A stretch of 64,000 bases of DNA, taken from assembly GCF_021234875.1 (NCBI RefSeq), contig NZ_JAJQVM010000014.1, positions 53,455 to 117,454 of the forward strand, written 5' to 3'. Every line of letters starts with the position of its first letter. The stretch's first letter is position 1. A program made the translations under genes and the position numbers. The notes under the pieces are model-generated. The model was not told the origin of the DNA. It searched no databases and saw only the letters and a list, made by a program, of their open reading frames with translations. This stretch comes from Marinibactrum halimedae. GTDB taxonomy: Bacteria > Pseudomonadota > Gammaproteobacteria > Pseudomonadales > Cellvibrionaceae. Shown here one piece after another: positions 27,421 to 37,025 of the stretch.

Positions 27421-28869
27421 TCATTTGGTCGGCGTTGTTATATGGACGGATATATGGACGGCTATATGGACAGTTTGATTTACCAATGCAATAACGCGGT
27501 TCAGGGCACCTCGATTTTCTTTCGCCACACGCTCTGCCGCTAAGCCAACGTGCATTCGAGTATCATCATCACTAAACCACTGGTCCACTTGATGAGCTAA
27601 GGCATTGGCAGAGTCCACTACCACTAACCCACCTGCCGACTGGAGCTGTTCAGTGATCACAGCGAAATTAAAAACACTCGGCCCCGTAACAATAGGCAGT
27701 GCCCAATGAGCCGGCTCAATAGTATTGTGTCCGCCATTGGCGACAAAACTCCCTCCCACAAATGCCACATCCGCCAATCCATAGAGTGTCATGAGTTCAC
27801 CCATGGTATCGCCGAGCAATACATCCATATGTTTTAAATCGTCACGACCTGAATACTCATCTTCATTGAGTTCATTTAAATGGCTGAGCCGTTGGAGCTG
27901 CCACTGATCATAACCACGGATGAGCTCCGCGACCTCATCAAATCGCTCTGGGTGGCGCGGTACCAAAATCAATAACGCCTGCGGGTATTTTCGTTTCAGC
28001 TGGAGAAACGCTTGAAGAATAATGCCATCTTCTCCCTCATGGGTGGACGCCGCAATAAAGGTGAAGCGCTGCGGGTTTAATTCAAGCGGCTTTTCTGAAC
28101 CTGACGAGTCCAAAGTGGGCAAGCTTAAACCCAACGCACGACGTAATTGTCGAACCTTTTCCTGATAGGCATCAATGGTAATATCAAACTTAATACTGCC
28201 CGTCACTTGGGTTCGATCCCGTGCCAATCCTAAATCATAAAAACGTTCCGCATCTCGATGATTTTGCACAGCCGCTGCCGTAATCGATGCAAACATGGGG
28301 TACGTAAGTGACGATAGCTTTTTATAACCCCTCGCCGACTTTTCGGACATACGACCGTTAATCAACAAAGTAGGAATGTCACGATACTCACACATGGACA
28401 ATAAATTCGGCCACAATTCGGTTTCCATGATCAACAACGCATTGGGGCGCACGACATCGAGGAATCGTGATAAACACAGAGGCACATCATAAGGAAGGTA
28501 AGAATGCAGTACTTGGCTCCCCCACCGCTGCTGCACTTGTGCGGCGCCAGTCGGTGTTGTCGAGGTAATCCACACGGCAATATCTGGATTATTTAACAGC
28601 GCATTCACTAAAGGGGCGGCGGCAATGGTTTCCCCAACCGAAACCGCATGTAGCCAAATTAGCTTTTTTTCACCCTGTTGATGCAACTGTACGAGCTGTG
28701 CTTTTTGCTCCGCCGAGATGCCTCCAAAACGTTCGCCCCAGCGCTTCCCATACTCCGGTGCCAACCGGGCGCGACGCTTTAATCGCCACAAAATAAAAGG
28801 CAATGCGGTGTAAAAAATCCCGCTATAAACACCTCGAATGAACTTACCCTTCACGAGAGTGCTTTTCAC
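27421..28869 (-). CDS. waaA: 3-deoxy-D-manno-octulosonic acid (Kdo) transferase
   Basis: 482 residues, longer than E. coli WaaA (425). An N-terminal membrane helix (GIFYTALPFILWRLKRR) is followed by the GT30 motifs WLHAVSVGETIAA with the catalytic Glu, METELWPNLL, NGRMSEKSARGY, the KFDI strand and the C-terminal domain AFVGGSFVANGGHNTIEPA. It adds Kdo to lipid IVA on the inner face of the inner membrane. Extra length comes from an insertion near residue 250 and from a C-terminal tail VHIAVHISVHI encoded by a 12-bp tandem repeat. The start shares ATGA with the msbA stop. Confidence 0.95.
   Translation of the reverse strand: MKSTLVKGKFIRGVYSGIFYTALPFILWRLKRRARLAPEYGKRWGERFGGISAEQKAQLVQLHQQGEKKLIWLHAVSVGETIAAAPLVNALLNNPDIAVWITSTTPTGAAQVQQRWGSQVLHSYLPYDVPLCLSRFLDVVRPNALLIMETELWPNLLSMCEYRDIPTLLINGRMSEKSARGYKKLSSLTYPMFASITAAAVQNHRDAERFYDLGLARDRTQVTGSIKFDITIDAYQEKVRQLRRALGLSLPTLDSSGSEKPLELNPQRFTFIAASTHEGEDGIILQAFLQLKRKYPQALLILVPRHPERFDEVAELIRGYDQWQLQRLSHLNELNEDEYSGRDDLKHMDVLLGDTMGELMTLYGLADVAFVGGSFVANGGHNTIEPAHWALPIVTGPSVFNFAVITEQLQSAGGLVVVDSANALAHQVDQWFSDDDTRMHVGLAAERVAKENRGALNRVIALVNQTVHIAVHISVHITTPTK
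27439..27474. repeat. Three 12-bp units in the 3' end of waaA
   Basis: TATATGGACGGA, TATATGGACGGC and TATATGGACAGT in a row, encoding the VHI-A/S-VHI-x tail of WaaA. Confidence 0.8.
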
Positions 28870-30665
28870 GAATCGGATGCCTCATCAAATTGTACGGCAT
28901 GCAATTGTGCATAAATGCCTTGCTGGGCAATCAAGGTTTCATGGTTACCCATTTCAACAATTTTGCCTTTATCCAATACAACAATGTTATCGGCTTTTTC
29001 AATAGTGGATAAACGATGGGCAATGACCAAGGTCGTTCGATCACTCATTAGGGTATCTAGCGCGGTCTGGATTTGCCGTTCTGATTCCGTATCCAGTGCG
29101 GAAGTGGCCTCGTCCAAAATCAGTAATGGCGCGTTTTTCAATAGCGCTCGTGCAATAGCGATGCGTTGACGCTGCCCTCCCGATAGACGGGTGCCACCTT
29201 CGCCAATTTGGGTATCAAATCCATCGGGGAGTTGCTCTTCAATAAACGTGAGTGCATTCGCCGCTTTCGCCGCTTCGCGAATATCTTCCATAGATTTAGA
29301 CGCGAGATCGCCGTAGGCAATATTTTCTGCCACCGTACCATTAAATAACGTGACTTGCTGACTCACTAACGCCAGGTGGCTACGTAAATTGGTGAGGGTA
29401 TACTCTTGGAGCGGCGTACCATCTAAGGTGATAACCCCTTTGCTGGGTTCATAATAACGACTGATCAGGCTGGCCAGCGTTGTTTTTCCACTGCCAGAAC
29501 GCCCAACCAAAGCAACGGTTTGTCCGGCTTTCATGGTTAGGTGGATATTTTCAAGCACCGCCCCATCGTGTTCGTTGTAGGCAAAACTCACCCCATTTAA
29601 TTCGATCTCTCCGTCAATGTGAGTTTTCTCGACGGTGCCGACATCTTCTTCCACAGACGTATCCAATACCGAGAAAACACTTTCTGCAGCGGCAATGCCT
29701 TTTTGAATCATTCCATTCACTTGGGATAAAGCGCGAATCGGACGTGCCAGTAAGCCTGCGGCAACCAAGTAGGCCACCGTTGAGCCTGCGTCTTTGCTAC
29801 CTAAAAACAGTACTAAAAACATCAACAACGCCAACACCATGGATAAAATTAACTGCAACACCGGCGTTTGCAACGAATGCACCACAGAAAACTTAACCCC
29901 TTCGCGGGTATTTTTATTACTGGATTGAAAAAATCGCTCACGCTCGTAGGGCTGGCCACCGTAACTGCGAACCAAACGATAACCCCCCACACTTTCATCC
30001 GCCACTTGCGCCAAATTGCCCATAGAAGACTGGATTTTTTTACTCAAAGTACGAAAGCGTTTACTGGCCACCGATACCACCAGCGCCATTAACGGTGTAA
30101 TCGCCAAGAAGATGAGCGTCAGTAACCAATTTTGATAAAACAAATACGCCAACAAGGCAATGACGGTAAATCCTTCACGAAAGACGGTTTTTACCGCATT
30201 AGACGCTGAGTTATTCACCTGGTTGATATTGTAAGTAATGATGGCAACCAGCTCAGCGGAATTGCGCCGATCGAAAAATTCGCTGGGCAAATGCAAAAAA
30301 TGGTTAAACAAGTTCTTACGTAAATCATTCACCACCCCCAGCGCCACACGAGACATACTGTAATTGGCCACAAAATAACTAAGCCCTCGTGTAAACGCCA
30401 AACCTACGACCAAGGCGGGAATAAAATACAACACGGAATCAGTGGGAGATTCCAGCGCATTAATAAACTCTTCCATCATGTGGGCCAAGGCAGCTTGGGT
30501 AACTCCGTACACCAAAAAACCCACAATGCTGAATATAAAAAAGAACGAATAAGGGCGAATATAAGACAATAAGCGCTTATAGACTTGCCAACCACTGTGA
30601 TTGACAGATGGAGAAGACGACGAAGGTTGACCCATAGTGGAGTCAGCAGGAGCTGGAGTTGTCAT
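28866..30665 (-). CDS. msbA: Lipid A export ABC transporter, ATP-binding/permease protein
   Basis: 599 residues, half-transporter layout. Six transmembrane helices lie between about residues 30 and 320 (FFFIFSIVGFLVYGV through AYLVAAGLL). The nucleotide-binding domain has Walker A GRSGSGKTT, the signature LSGGQRQR, Walker B LLILDEATSALD and the H-loop VIAHRLST. MsbA flips lipid A-core across the inner membrane. The gene is directly upstream of waaA and overlaps it by 4 bp, so Kdo addition and flipping are coexpressed. About 300 bp separate it from waaC on the same strand. Confidence 0.95.
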   Translation of the reverse strand: MTTPAPADSTMGQPSSSSPSVNHSGWQVYKRLLSYIRPYSFFFIFSIVGFLVYGVTQAALAHMMEEFINALESPTDSVLYFIPALVVGLAFTRGLSYFVANYSMSRVALGVVNDLRKNLFNHFLHLPSEFFDRRNSAELVAIITYNINQVNNSASNAVKTVFREGFTVIALLAYLFYQNWLLTLIFLAITPLMALVVSVASKRFRTLSKKIQSSMGNLAQVADESVGGYRLVRSYGGQPYERERFFQSSNKNTREGVKFSVVHSLQTPVLQLILSMVLALLMFLVLFLGSKDAGSTVAYLVAAGLLARPIRALSQVNGMIQKGIAAAESVFSVLDTSVEEDVGTVEKTHIDGEIELNGVSFAYNEHDGAVLENIHLTMKAGQTVALVGRSGSGKTTLASLISRYYEPSKGVITLDGTPLQEYTLTNLRSHLALVSQQVTLFNGTVAENIAYGDLASKSMEDIREAAKAANALTFIEEQLPDGFDTQIGEGGTRLSGGQRQRIAIARALLKNAPLLILDEATSALDTESERQIQTALDTLMSDRTTLVIAHRLSTIEKADNIVVLDKGKIVEMGNHETLIAQQGIYAQLHAVQFDEASDS

Positions 30666-30974
30666 TAAAACCTTGATTGTTAATACGATACCTACTCTGG
30701 CGGGGCACTCTTTAAGTAGGGTATCGGTATAGTAAGTAGAATCTCTATTTATTCATTAGGTATCGGGGAAGTCTGCACAACGTAAAATCACATTGTTAAA
30801 TTAGACTGTTAAATTACAACATAAACCCGCTCGGATATTCATACAGTCAAAGCCATCAATAACATCGCAGGCACCCCATTGCCCGTATTATCGAACAATT
30901 ACCCCCGTACTGCATTATTGCAGTCAATGATACTGGCCAAATATATCAAGCAAATGGGAGAGGCAAAAATAATA
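30666..30974. other. Spacer between waaC and msbA
   Basis: About 310 bp. It holds a 13-bp tandem duplication (TGTTAAATTAGAC / TGTTAAATTACAA, 30793-30818). No gene is seen; it probably contains the msbA promoter. Confidence 0.6.
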
Positions 30975-32132
30975 CTAAGCATCTTCCACAGCCAGGACGG
31001 GGGGAGAAAGTTGAACTCTGGGCGAAAGCGCTGGCTTTTTAATCGGCTTCACCTCTTGAGGGCCATGTTCTTGAGAACCATACTCTTTAGAAACGTGTTC
31101 TTGAAAACCATCCCCTTGAGAACCATCCCCTTGAGAACCATGGGCAGAAAGCAGCGTGTTCAGTGCTTGTATCACCTGGCTAGGTAAGAGACTTGAGAGG
31201 GGTTCATCGCCCGAATTCAATACAGCCTGCTTTCCACCATAGGCCACATATCGCAGATCACTGTCTTGATTGAGCAAAGTTACCATCGGCACATTCACCG
31301 CTGCCCCTAAATGGCTTAAGCCATTGTCTACCGTAATAACGCCCCTTGCCTCCGCTAACACGGCGGTAATACCAGACAGCTTCAGCTTCGGTAACACATC
31401 CACTTGCTCCAACCCTTTTGCCACTGCTCGAGCATATTCACGAGACTTTACATCACGCCACGCCATTCGAATACGAAAGCCACTTTCGATGAGACTCTCG
31501 ATTAGCGCTCGCGCCTGCTCAGCCGGGTACACCCGACCAGCGTATCGAGAACAACACAGCAGCACAATATCGTTGCTTTGTCCCGGTTGATGGCAAAACT
31601 GATGGGCTTGTAAGATGCAGGAAGAGTCCGGGCAAGCGGGGCTTTTGGAAGTGGCTAGCACTGGGCGAGTGTATTTCATGGCATAGGCAAATAAATCTCT
31701 GACTTGCTCTGCCCAATGCCGGTTTTCATCACCAGCGAATCGACTCCGATACAAAAGACGGCTCAGTTTTGGCCCGTCTTCCCTTTGTTGCTCAAACCCA
31801 ACACTCGCGGTATTCAAACACCGGCTTAACCACACGCTGGCCAAAGAGCCATCAAGATCCAACACCCAATCGTAATGATGTTTTTTAAGCTGTAACCGAA
31901 GTTGTTGCCAAGGCCGGCTGGTCAATGCTCGCAGCGGATGACGGTGCCAAGCTTCTCGGCTCACCGGAAGCACCCGATCAACCGCACTGTGCCAAGCAGG
32001 AATCTCTTGAAACCGCTCTTCAACAACACAATCAATTTTCAATGGCGCCATTGCTCGTTGCGCATCCGTGAAAGCCGGCAACATCTGCACGACATCTCCT
32101 ATTGAACCGGTATTTACAACCAAAATACGCAT
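30975..32132 (-). CDS. waaC: Lipopolysaccharide heptosyltransferase I
   Basis: 385 residues from the ATG at 32132 with GGGGG eight bases upstream; an upstream in-frame ATG (32201) lies outside the family fold. GT9 motifs: MRILVVNTGSIGDVVQMLPAFTDA at the N-terminus (given in part), VVEERFQEIPAWH (the WaaC-specific acceptor region), LDLDGSLASV and VTVDNGLSHLGAAVNVP near the C-terminus. It adds the first L-glycero-D-manno-heptose to Kdo2-lipid A. The last 45 residues are a five-residue repeat (GSQGD/GSQEH type) encoded by 15-bp tandem DNA units, beyond the normal end of the family. Confidence 0.93.
   Translation of the reverse strand: MRILVVNTGSIGDVVQMLPAFTDAQRAMAPLKIDCVVEERFQEIPAWHSAVDRVLPVSREAWHRHPLRALTSRPWQQLRLQLKKHHYDWVLDLDGSLASVWLSRCLNTASVGFEQQREDGPKLSRLLYRSRFAGDENRHWAEQVRDLFAYAMKYTRPVLATSKSPACPDSSCILQAHQFCHQPGQSNDIVLLCCSRYAGRVYPAEQARALIESLIESGFRIRMAWRDVKSREYARAVAKGLEQVDVLPKLKLSGITAVLAEARGVITVDNGLSHLGAAVNVPMVTLLNQDSDLRYVAYGGKQAVLNSGDEPLSSLLPSQVIQALNTLLSAHGSQGDGSQGDGFQEHVSKEYGSQEHGPQEVKPIKKPALSPRVQLSPPVLAVEDA
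31056..31145. repeat. Six tandem 15-bp units in the 3' end of waaC
   Basis: Consensus TTGAGAACCATCCCC on the plus strand, with two adjacent units nearly identical and the others diverged. The reading frame is kept because the unit is a multiple of three, giving five-residue protein repeats. Confidence 0.85.
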
Positions 32133-32511
32133 GTTCGAACCCCCAAAGAAATACCCATTAGCCTTTTGTTGTTCTCTCGTAATGGCTTTTGTTTTTAACA
32201 ACTGGTGCTTTTAACAACTGGTGTTATTAACAGCTATTAATTTTAAATGCTGCTATTTTTATAACTATTAGTTACTTATAATGGTTTTTATAACGACCAA
32301 ATTTAGCAGTGATATTGCGTCGTGTTGGTACTTTTGCATCAAATCAAATTGCACAGTAACCGAAACTTAACAGCTCATCGAAAATTCAATTTTTGCGAAC
32401 CGGTTATGCCTTTTATGCCACTCGAATGACGACAAACGCGCCAATAGAAAAAAGAATCAAAAAAAGGCCCGTTGCTGATCACAACGGGCCTTTTCTTAAT
32501 GTGCTTTTAGG
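32133..32511. other. Spacer between ilvE and waaC
   Basis: About 380 bp with a tandem 16-bp duplication (32193-32223, TTTTAACAACTGGTG twice), AT-rich promoter-like DNA and the ilvE terminator. Confidence 0.6.
32462..32494 (-). terminator. Rho-independent terminator after ilvE
   Basis: AAAAGGCCCGTTG / CAACGGGCCTTTT stem with a seven-base loop; on the minus strand the stem is followed by T7. Confidence 0.92.
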
Positions 32512-33441
32512 TTATTCGGAAACCGGTGCCAACCACTCTGGGTGTTTGGAACCACGACCTTTCACACTATCAAAATACGCGGTTTGCAATTGCGTGGTCA
32601 CCGGGCCGCGCTTGCCTTCACCAATAACACGGCCATCCAATTCACGAATCGGTAAGACTTCTGCTGCAGTTCCGGTAAAGAAGGCTTCATCAGCCACGTA
32701 GACTTCGTCTCGGGTAATGCGCTTTTCTTTTATGGTGTAGCCAAATTCTTCGGCTAACTGAATCACCGTCGCACGAGTGATACCATCCAAACACGAGGTT
32801 AATTCAGGCGTGTAAATGACACCGTTGTAAACCAAGAAAAAGTTCTCACCGCTGCCTTCTGCCACATAGCCTTCGTTGTCCAATAATAACGCTTCTTCGC
32901 AGCCGCAACTTAATGCTTCTTGCAACGCCAACATAGAATTAATGTAATGACCATTGGCTTTCGCCTTGCACATGGAAATGTTCACATGGTGACGAGTGTA
33001 ACTGGATGTACGAACTTTAATGCCGATTTCTTTCGCTTCCGGGCTCATATAAGACGGCCACTCCCAAGCGGCCACAATAGCATGAACATTTAAATTGTCC
33101 GCTCGTAATCCCATGCCCTCAGCCCCGTAAAACACCATTGGCCTTAGGTAAGCTTCTTTCAAACTGTTTTCACGCACCACCAAACGATGCGCTTCGTTGA
33201 TCGTGTCTTTGTCCCAAGGCATTTTCATATTCATGATATGCGCCGAACGAAATAAACGATCAGTATGGGCTTGAAGCCGGAAAATGGCCGTGTCATGAGA
33301 TTCAGTATGATAAGCACGGACGCCTTCAAAGACCCCCATGCCATAATGCAAGGTATGCGTTAAAACGTGGACCTTAGCATCGCGCCAAGGCACCAATTCA
33401 CCATCCAGCCAGATTACGCCATCGCGATCGGCAAAGGACAT
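32512..33441 (-). CDS. ilvE: Branched-chain amino acid aminotransferase
   Basis: 309 residues, the usual length. Fold type IV PLP enzyme: HYGMGVFEGVRAY at the N-terminus, the PLP-lysine segment KANGHYINSM, EALLLDNEGYVAEGSGENFF and the phosphate-binding FTGTAAEVLPI near the C-terminus. It makes valine, leucine and isoleucine from the 2-oxo acids. GGAG lies eight bases before the ATG, inside a tandem duplication (33450-33491). It sits between waaC and glnE, as in Pseudomonas relatives, and has its own terminator. Confidence 0.97.
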   Translation of the reverse strand: MSFADRDGVIWLDGELVPWRDAKVHVLTHTLHYGMGVFEGVRAYHTESHDTAIFRLQAHTDRLFRSAHIMNMKMPWDKDTINEAHRLVVRENSLKEAYLRPMVFYGAEGMGLRADNLNVHAIVAAWEWPSYMSPEAKEIGIKVRTSSYTRHHVNISMCKAKANGHYINSMLALQEALSCGCEEALLLDNEGYVAEGSGENFFLVYNGVIYTPELTSCLDGITRATVIQLAEEFGYTIKEKRITRDEVYVADEAFFTGTAAEVLPIRELDGRVIGEGKRGPVTTQLQTAYFDSVKGRGSKHPEWLAPVSE

Positions 33442-33449
33442 AAGCTACT

Positions 33450-33491
33450 CTCCAAATAGTTAGACACCGCTCCCAAAATAGGTAGACATCG
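33450..33491. repeat. Tandem duplication at the ribosome binding site of ilvE
   Basis: Two units of 20 and 22 bp (CTCCAAATAGTTAGACACCG and a CTCCCAAAATAGGTAGACATCG-like copy). The unit nearest ilvE carries the Shine-Dalgarno sequence. Confidence 0.7.
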
Positions 33492-33562
33492 CTGTTGCGG
33501 TGCACGGTGTTGTAAAAGGGCTCACTGTATTTTTATCTGCGTTTCACACTGTAGACGCCATA

Positions 33563-36500
33563 TCACGGTCGAGCGGATGATTCATCTGTGAATAATTGCG
33601 TCCATAAACGTGAGACCTCATCGCGTTGTGCGCGAAAAGCGTCTCCACTAATGACACTGCCTTGTTGTTGCAGTGCTAAACGATGCCCTGTTGCGCGGTA
33701 AAGTTGGTAAATCTCAATAAGATGTTGAGCATCGTCGGCATGGATTAATTCGGTGGCCGCTAAGCGCTCCAAAATCCGAATGTTGTCCGAAAACTCAATA
33801 AGTGTGTGATCTCGGTGTGCCCATGCTAAGGCGGCGTATTGAACCATAAATTCAATATCAACGATACCTCCACTATCTTGCTTCAAGTGAAATTCTGAGG
33901 CGTCTTTTTCTGGCGGATTTTGGGGTGTTCGCCGAGTCGATTTTGTCTGCTTCGCTGCAGAACCTAAATGATCCCGCATTTTTTTTCGCATCGATAACAC
34001 ATCGCCTTTTAGACGTGATAAATCCCGAGACTGACACAACACTTGGGCGCGAATTTCGGCAAACTTTTGCATAAGCAAAGGGTTACCCACCACCGCTCTG
34101 GCACGCACTAATGCCTGGTGCTCCCACGTCCAAGCGTCGTTTAACTGATAACGCAAAAACGCGGCTGCACTGGACACCAGCAACCCAGAATTGCCCGAAG
34201 GTCGCAACCGCATATCCACCTCATATAACTGACCTGAAGGGGTACGCGTATTTAAAATATGAATGATTTTTTGTCCGAGGCGGGTGTAAAAAGTCTGATT
34301 ATCCAATGGTTTCGCACCATCGGCTTGGCCTTGGATATCGCCATCATGCACAAACACTAAATCCAAGTCCGAGCCATGTCCCAGCTCTATTCCCCCGAGT
34401 TTTCCATAGGCCACGATAATAAAACGTTTATCATCGCCTTCCTCTTCAAGAGCCTCAGAGCCATGAGCACCCGTTGCATCCGTATTCACAACACCAGGGT
34501 AGCCGTGACGCTGAACCATTTCATGCCAGGCCACATCCAATACATGCTCTAAAATGGCTTCTGCCAACCAAGTCAATGAATCACTGACTTTCATTAATGG
34601 CAGTGCGCCAGAAACTTCACTGGCGGCAATCCGTAACGCTTGGGCCATCCGAAAATACCGCAGTGTTTCCATTTGCGCTTCAAGGTCACCCAGTTCAATT
34701 CGCAACATGGTTTGGCGCAACTCATCTCGAATACGGGCGCGATCCGGCCCCTGATATAAGTTTCTCGGGTCAAGTAGTTCTTCTAGTAGTACGGGGTGAC
34801 GCGTAATTTGATCGGCAATCCAGGCACTGGCACGAAACAGTTTCACCAGCAGGGTTAACGCATCCGGGTTTTCGAGCAACAACACGGCATAGGTACTGCG
34901 TCGAGCTACCGCTTCGACCAACCCTAATAAGCGTTTGAGTGTTTCGGTCAAAGACGCCGGACGTCCCATTTCATCCAAAAAGGCATTGGCCTGTTGGTCG
35001 CCAGATGGAATATCGGCGGTTGGGTGACTCTCTCTTTCTTTACCACACGGTTTACCGCATTCAGCCACCACAGTCGAAAGCAGTCGCGGCATTAACTGGT
35101 CAAAGCGACTGCGGCCAGACGCCTGAATTCGCTGCATATTCGAACTAAATACCAACGCATTAAGCGCCGAAAAAGCTGCTTCTGCCGGTCTCAGGCCCAC
35201 CTGGTCACACAATCCTTTGACTTCATCGTGAGACAATGACAATTCATTGGTTCCGGCAAGGGTAGCGACACCATTCCAGCAATCCACCCACTGAGATTCC
35301 ACAATGGCCTCTGTAGCCGCTTCGTCTTCTTGAACCACCTCTAAAAATTGAGCATGAACAAACCCGCGAACCTGATCGAGACGCTGTTCTAATGCAGGCC
35401 AATCTGGGTAATTCATGACAAACGCCAACCGGGCGCGATCGCCTTCATCTGTGGGCAAGACTTGTGTCTGCCGATCGGCAAAGGCCTGCAAGCAATGCTC
35501 AACTCGGCGCAAGAACACATAAGCGTCGGTCAGCTCATTGGTTATCTCTGTAGGAAGATGCCCTTCTCTGGCTAAAATGGGCAATAACTTCATCACGCGA
35601 CGTTCTTGCAATTCGGGTTCTCGTCCGCCCCGAATTAATTGAAAGGCCTGAAGAATAAATTCGATTTCTCGAATACCGCCTTCACCCAGCTTAACGTCAT
35701 TGACTTTGCCCTTACGTTTAACCTCACGCTGTATCAACCGCTTCATATCTCGCAACGCCGTAATCGCCGAGAAATCCACATAGCGGCGATAACTGAATGG
35801 GCGCAACAACTCCATTAATTCTATCGATGCCTCCACTGCATGTTCAGCAGCCACGCCACGAGTGTTAGCTGCAATGACACGCGCTTTAATCATCGCGTAA
35901 CGCTCCCACTCCCGCCCCTGGGTTTGGTAGTACTCTTCCAGTGCGGCAAAGCTCGACACCAACGCACCACTTTGCCCATAGGGTCGTAACCGCATATCCA
36001 CACGGAAAACAAATCCATCGGCAGTGGTGGCATCCAAACTTTTAATCATGCGCTGGCCAAGACGAGCAAAAAACTCCTGATTACTAAGTGGCTGAAAAGT
36101 GGCTTTTTTAACGCCTGTGCCCGACGTTCTTTTCTCTGAGGATGGCAATTCCGTCTGTTGAGCACAGACGTCCTCAATCATTGCGGTCTCGCCTGATTCA
36201 GGAAACGCAAAAATAAGATCAATATCAGACGATAAATTCAGCTCCCAAGCACCCAATTTCCCCATCCCCAACACCATCAACGGTTGTGGCTGGCCTGATA
36301 CTTTCCCAATAGGCGTGCCGTGTTTCAAGGTGAGTAAGTCGTAGTGAAAATCCAGAACGGTTTGGACTGAGGCTGTGGCCAGTTCTGTTAGCTCTGCGGC
36401 AATGGATTCAAAAGTACCGAGGTGATTTAATTCACGCCAAATAATGCGTGCCATGGACCAGCGACGATGCTGACGCAACACCCGGTCAAGCCCAGCGGTA

Positions 36501-36826
36501 TCCTCGCAATGAATGTGGGAAAGGCGCTCGCCTATCCAAGTATAATGACAACCCGATTCAAGCTCAGAGTCTAGGCGGGCATGATCGAGAAGGTTTAAAA
36601 GCAGAGAAGGGTCACTGATAAAAATATCTGATAAAAAACGACTTCCCACCACACAGTGCGCTAATTGCTCTGCTCTCTCAATGGTAAGACGCTCTTTAAG
36701 TTGCCCTAAAATAGCGGGGCTGGCACGTTCTTCAAAGTGCTCAATAAAGGTCTGATAGTGCTTTTGATGCACCACCGGTAAACTCTGTAATGCAAACATG
36801 ACGATCTTACGGACGCCGGTAGCCAT
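33563..36826 (-). CDS. glnE: Bifunctional glutamine synthetase adenylyltransferase/adenylyl-removing enzyme
   Basis: 1087 residues, longer than the 946 of E. coli. Two nucleotidyltransferase domains are seen: the N-terminal deadenylylation domain with GMGKLGAWELNLSSDIDLIF and the C-terminal adenylylation domain with AYGKLGGIELGHGSDLDLVF. Each is followed by a matching RLRPxGxSGxLVSS block and a helical linker. Extra length comes from low-complexity insertions near residues 225-250, 600-620 and 995-1015. It controls glutamine synthetase in response to PII, in keeping with glnLG at the left edge of the window. An ATG at 36799 is an alternative start and gives a more usual N-terminus. Confidence 0.95.
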   Translation of the reverse strand: MATGVRKIVMFALQSLPVVHQKHYQTFIEHFEERASPAILGQLKERLTIERAEQLAHCVVGSRFLSDIFISDPSLLLNLLDHARLDSELESGCHYTWIGERLSHIHCEDTAGLDRVLRQHRRWSMARIIWRELNHLGTFESIAAELTELATASVQTVLDFHYDLLTLKHGTPIGKVSGQPQPLMVLGMGKLGAWELNLSSDIDLIFAFPESGETAMIEDVCAQQTELPSSEKRTSGTGVKKATFQPLSNQEFFARLGQRMIKSLDATTADGFVFRVDMRLRPYGQSGALVSSFAALEEYYQTQGREWERYAMIKARVIAANTRGVAAEHAVEASIELMELLRPFSYRRYVDFSAITALRDMKRLIQREVKRKGKVNDVKLGEGGIREIEFILQAFQLIRGGREPELQERRVMKLLPILAREGHLPTEITNELTDAYVFLRRVEHCLQAFADRQTQVLPTDEGDRARLAFVMNYPDWPALEQRLDQVRGFVHAQFLEVVQEDEAATEAIVESQWVDCWNGVATLAGTNELSLSHDEVKGLCDQVGLRPAEAAFSALNALVFSSNMQRIQASGRSRFDQLMPRLLSTVVAECGKPCGKERESHPTADIPSGDQQANAFLDEMGRPASLTETLKRLLGLVEAVARRSTYAVLLLENPDALTLLVKLFRASAWIADQITRHPVLLEELLDPRNLYQGPDRARIRDELRQTMLRIELGDLEAQMETLRYFRMAQALRIAASEVSGALPLMKVSDSLTWLAEAILEHVLDVAWHEMVQRHGYPGVVNTDATGAHGSEALEEEGDDKRFIIVAYGKLGGIELGHGSDLDLVFVHDGDIQGQADGAKPLDNQTFYTRLGQKIIHILNTRTPSGQLYEVDMRLRPSGNSGLLVSSAAAFLRYQLNDAWTWEHQALVRARAVVGNPLLMQKFAEIRAQVLCQSRDLSRLKGDVLSMRKKMRDHLGSAAKQTKSTRRTPQNPPEKDASEFHLKQDSGGIVDIEFMVQYAALAWAHRDHTLIEFSDNIRILERLAATELIHADDAQHLIEIYQLYRATGHRLALQQQGSVISGDAFRAQRDEVSRLWTQLFTDESSARP

Positions 36827-36884
36827 TGGGCTAATTCAACGTCATCGCAACGACTCCCTCACTCAATACTTTTCAGTCGAAACG

Positions 36885-36916
36885 TTGTGCGCCACTTAAT
36901 TTGTACGCCACTTAAC
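36885..36916. repeat. Two tandem 16-bp units upstream of glnE
   Basis: TTGTGCGCCACTTAAT followed by TTGTACGCCACTTAAC. Confidence 0.75.
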
Positions 36917-37025
36917 AATGACGAATCAACCAGTGGCATCTCAACAATACAACTAAAATTTTGACAGTTTAAACTGTACATTTATAGGATGAGTCTAGCT
37001 GCTAAGTGCGTCTTTACGCAAAAAA

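Noticed and set aside
31056..31145. Regular 15-bp repeats considered as a CRISPR array
   Set aside because: There are no spacers: the units are directly joined, only 15 bp long, lie inside a coding region and keep its frame. No cas gene is present.
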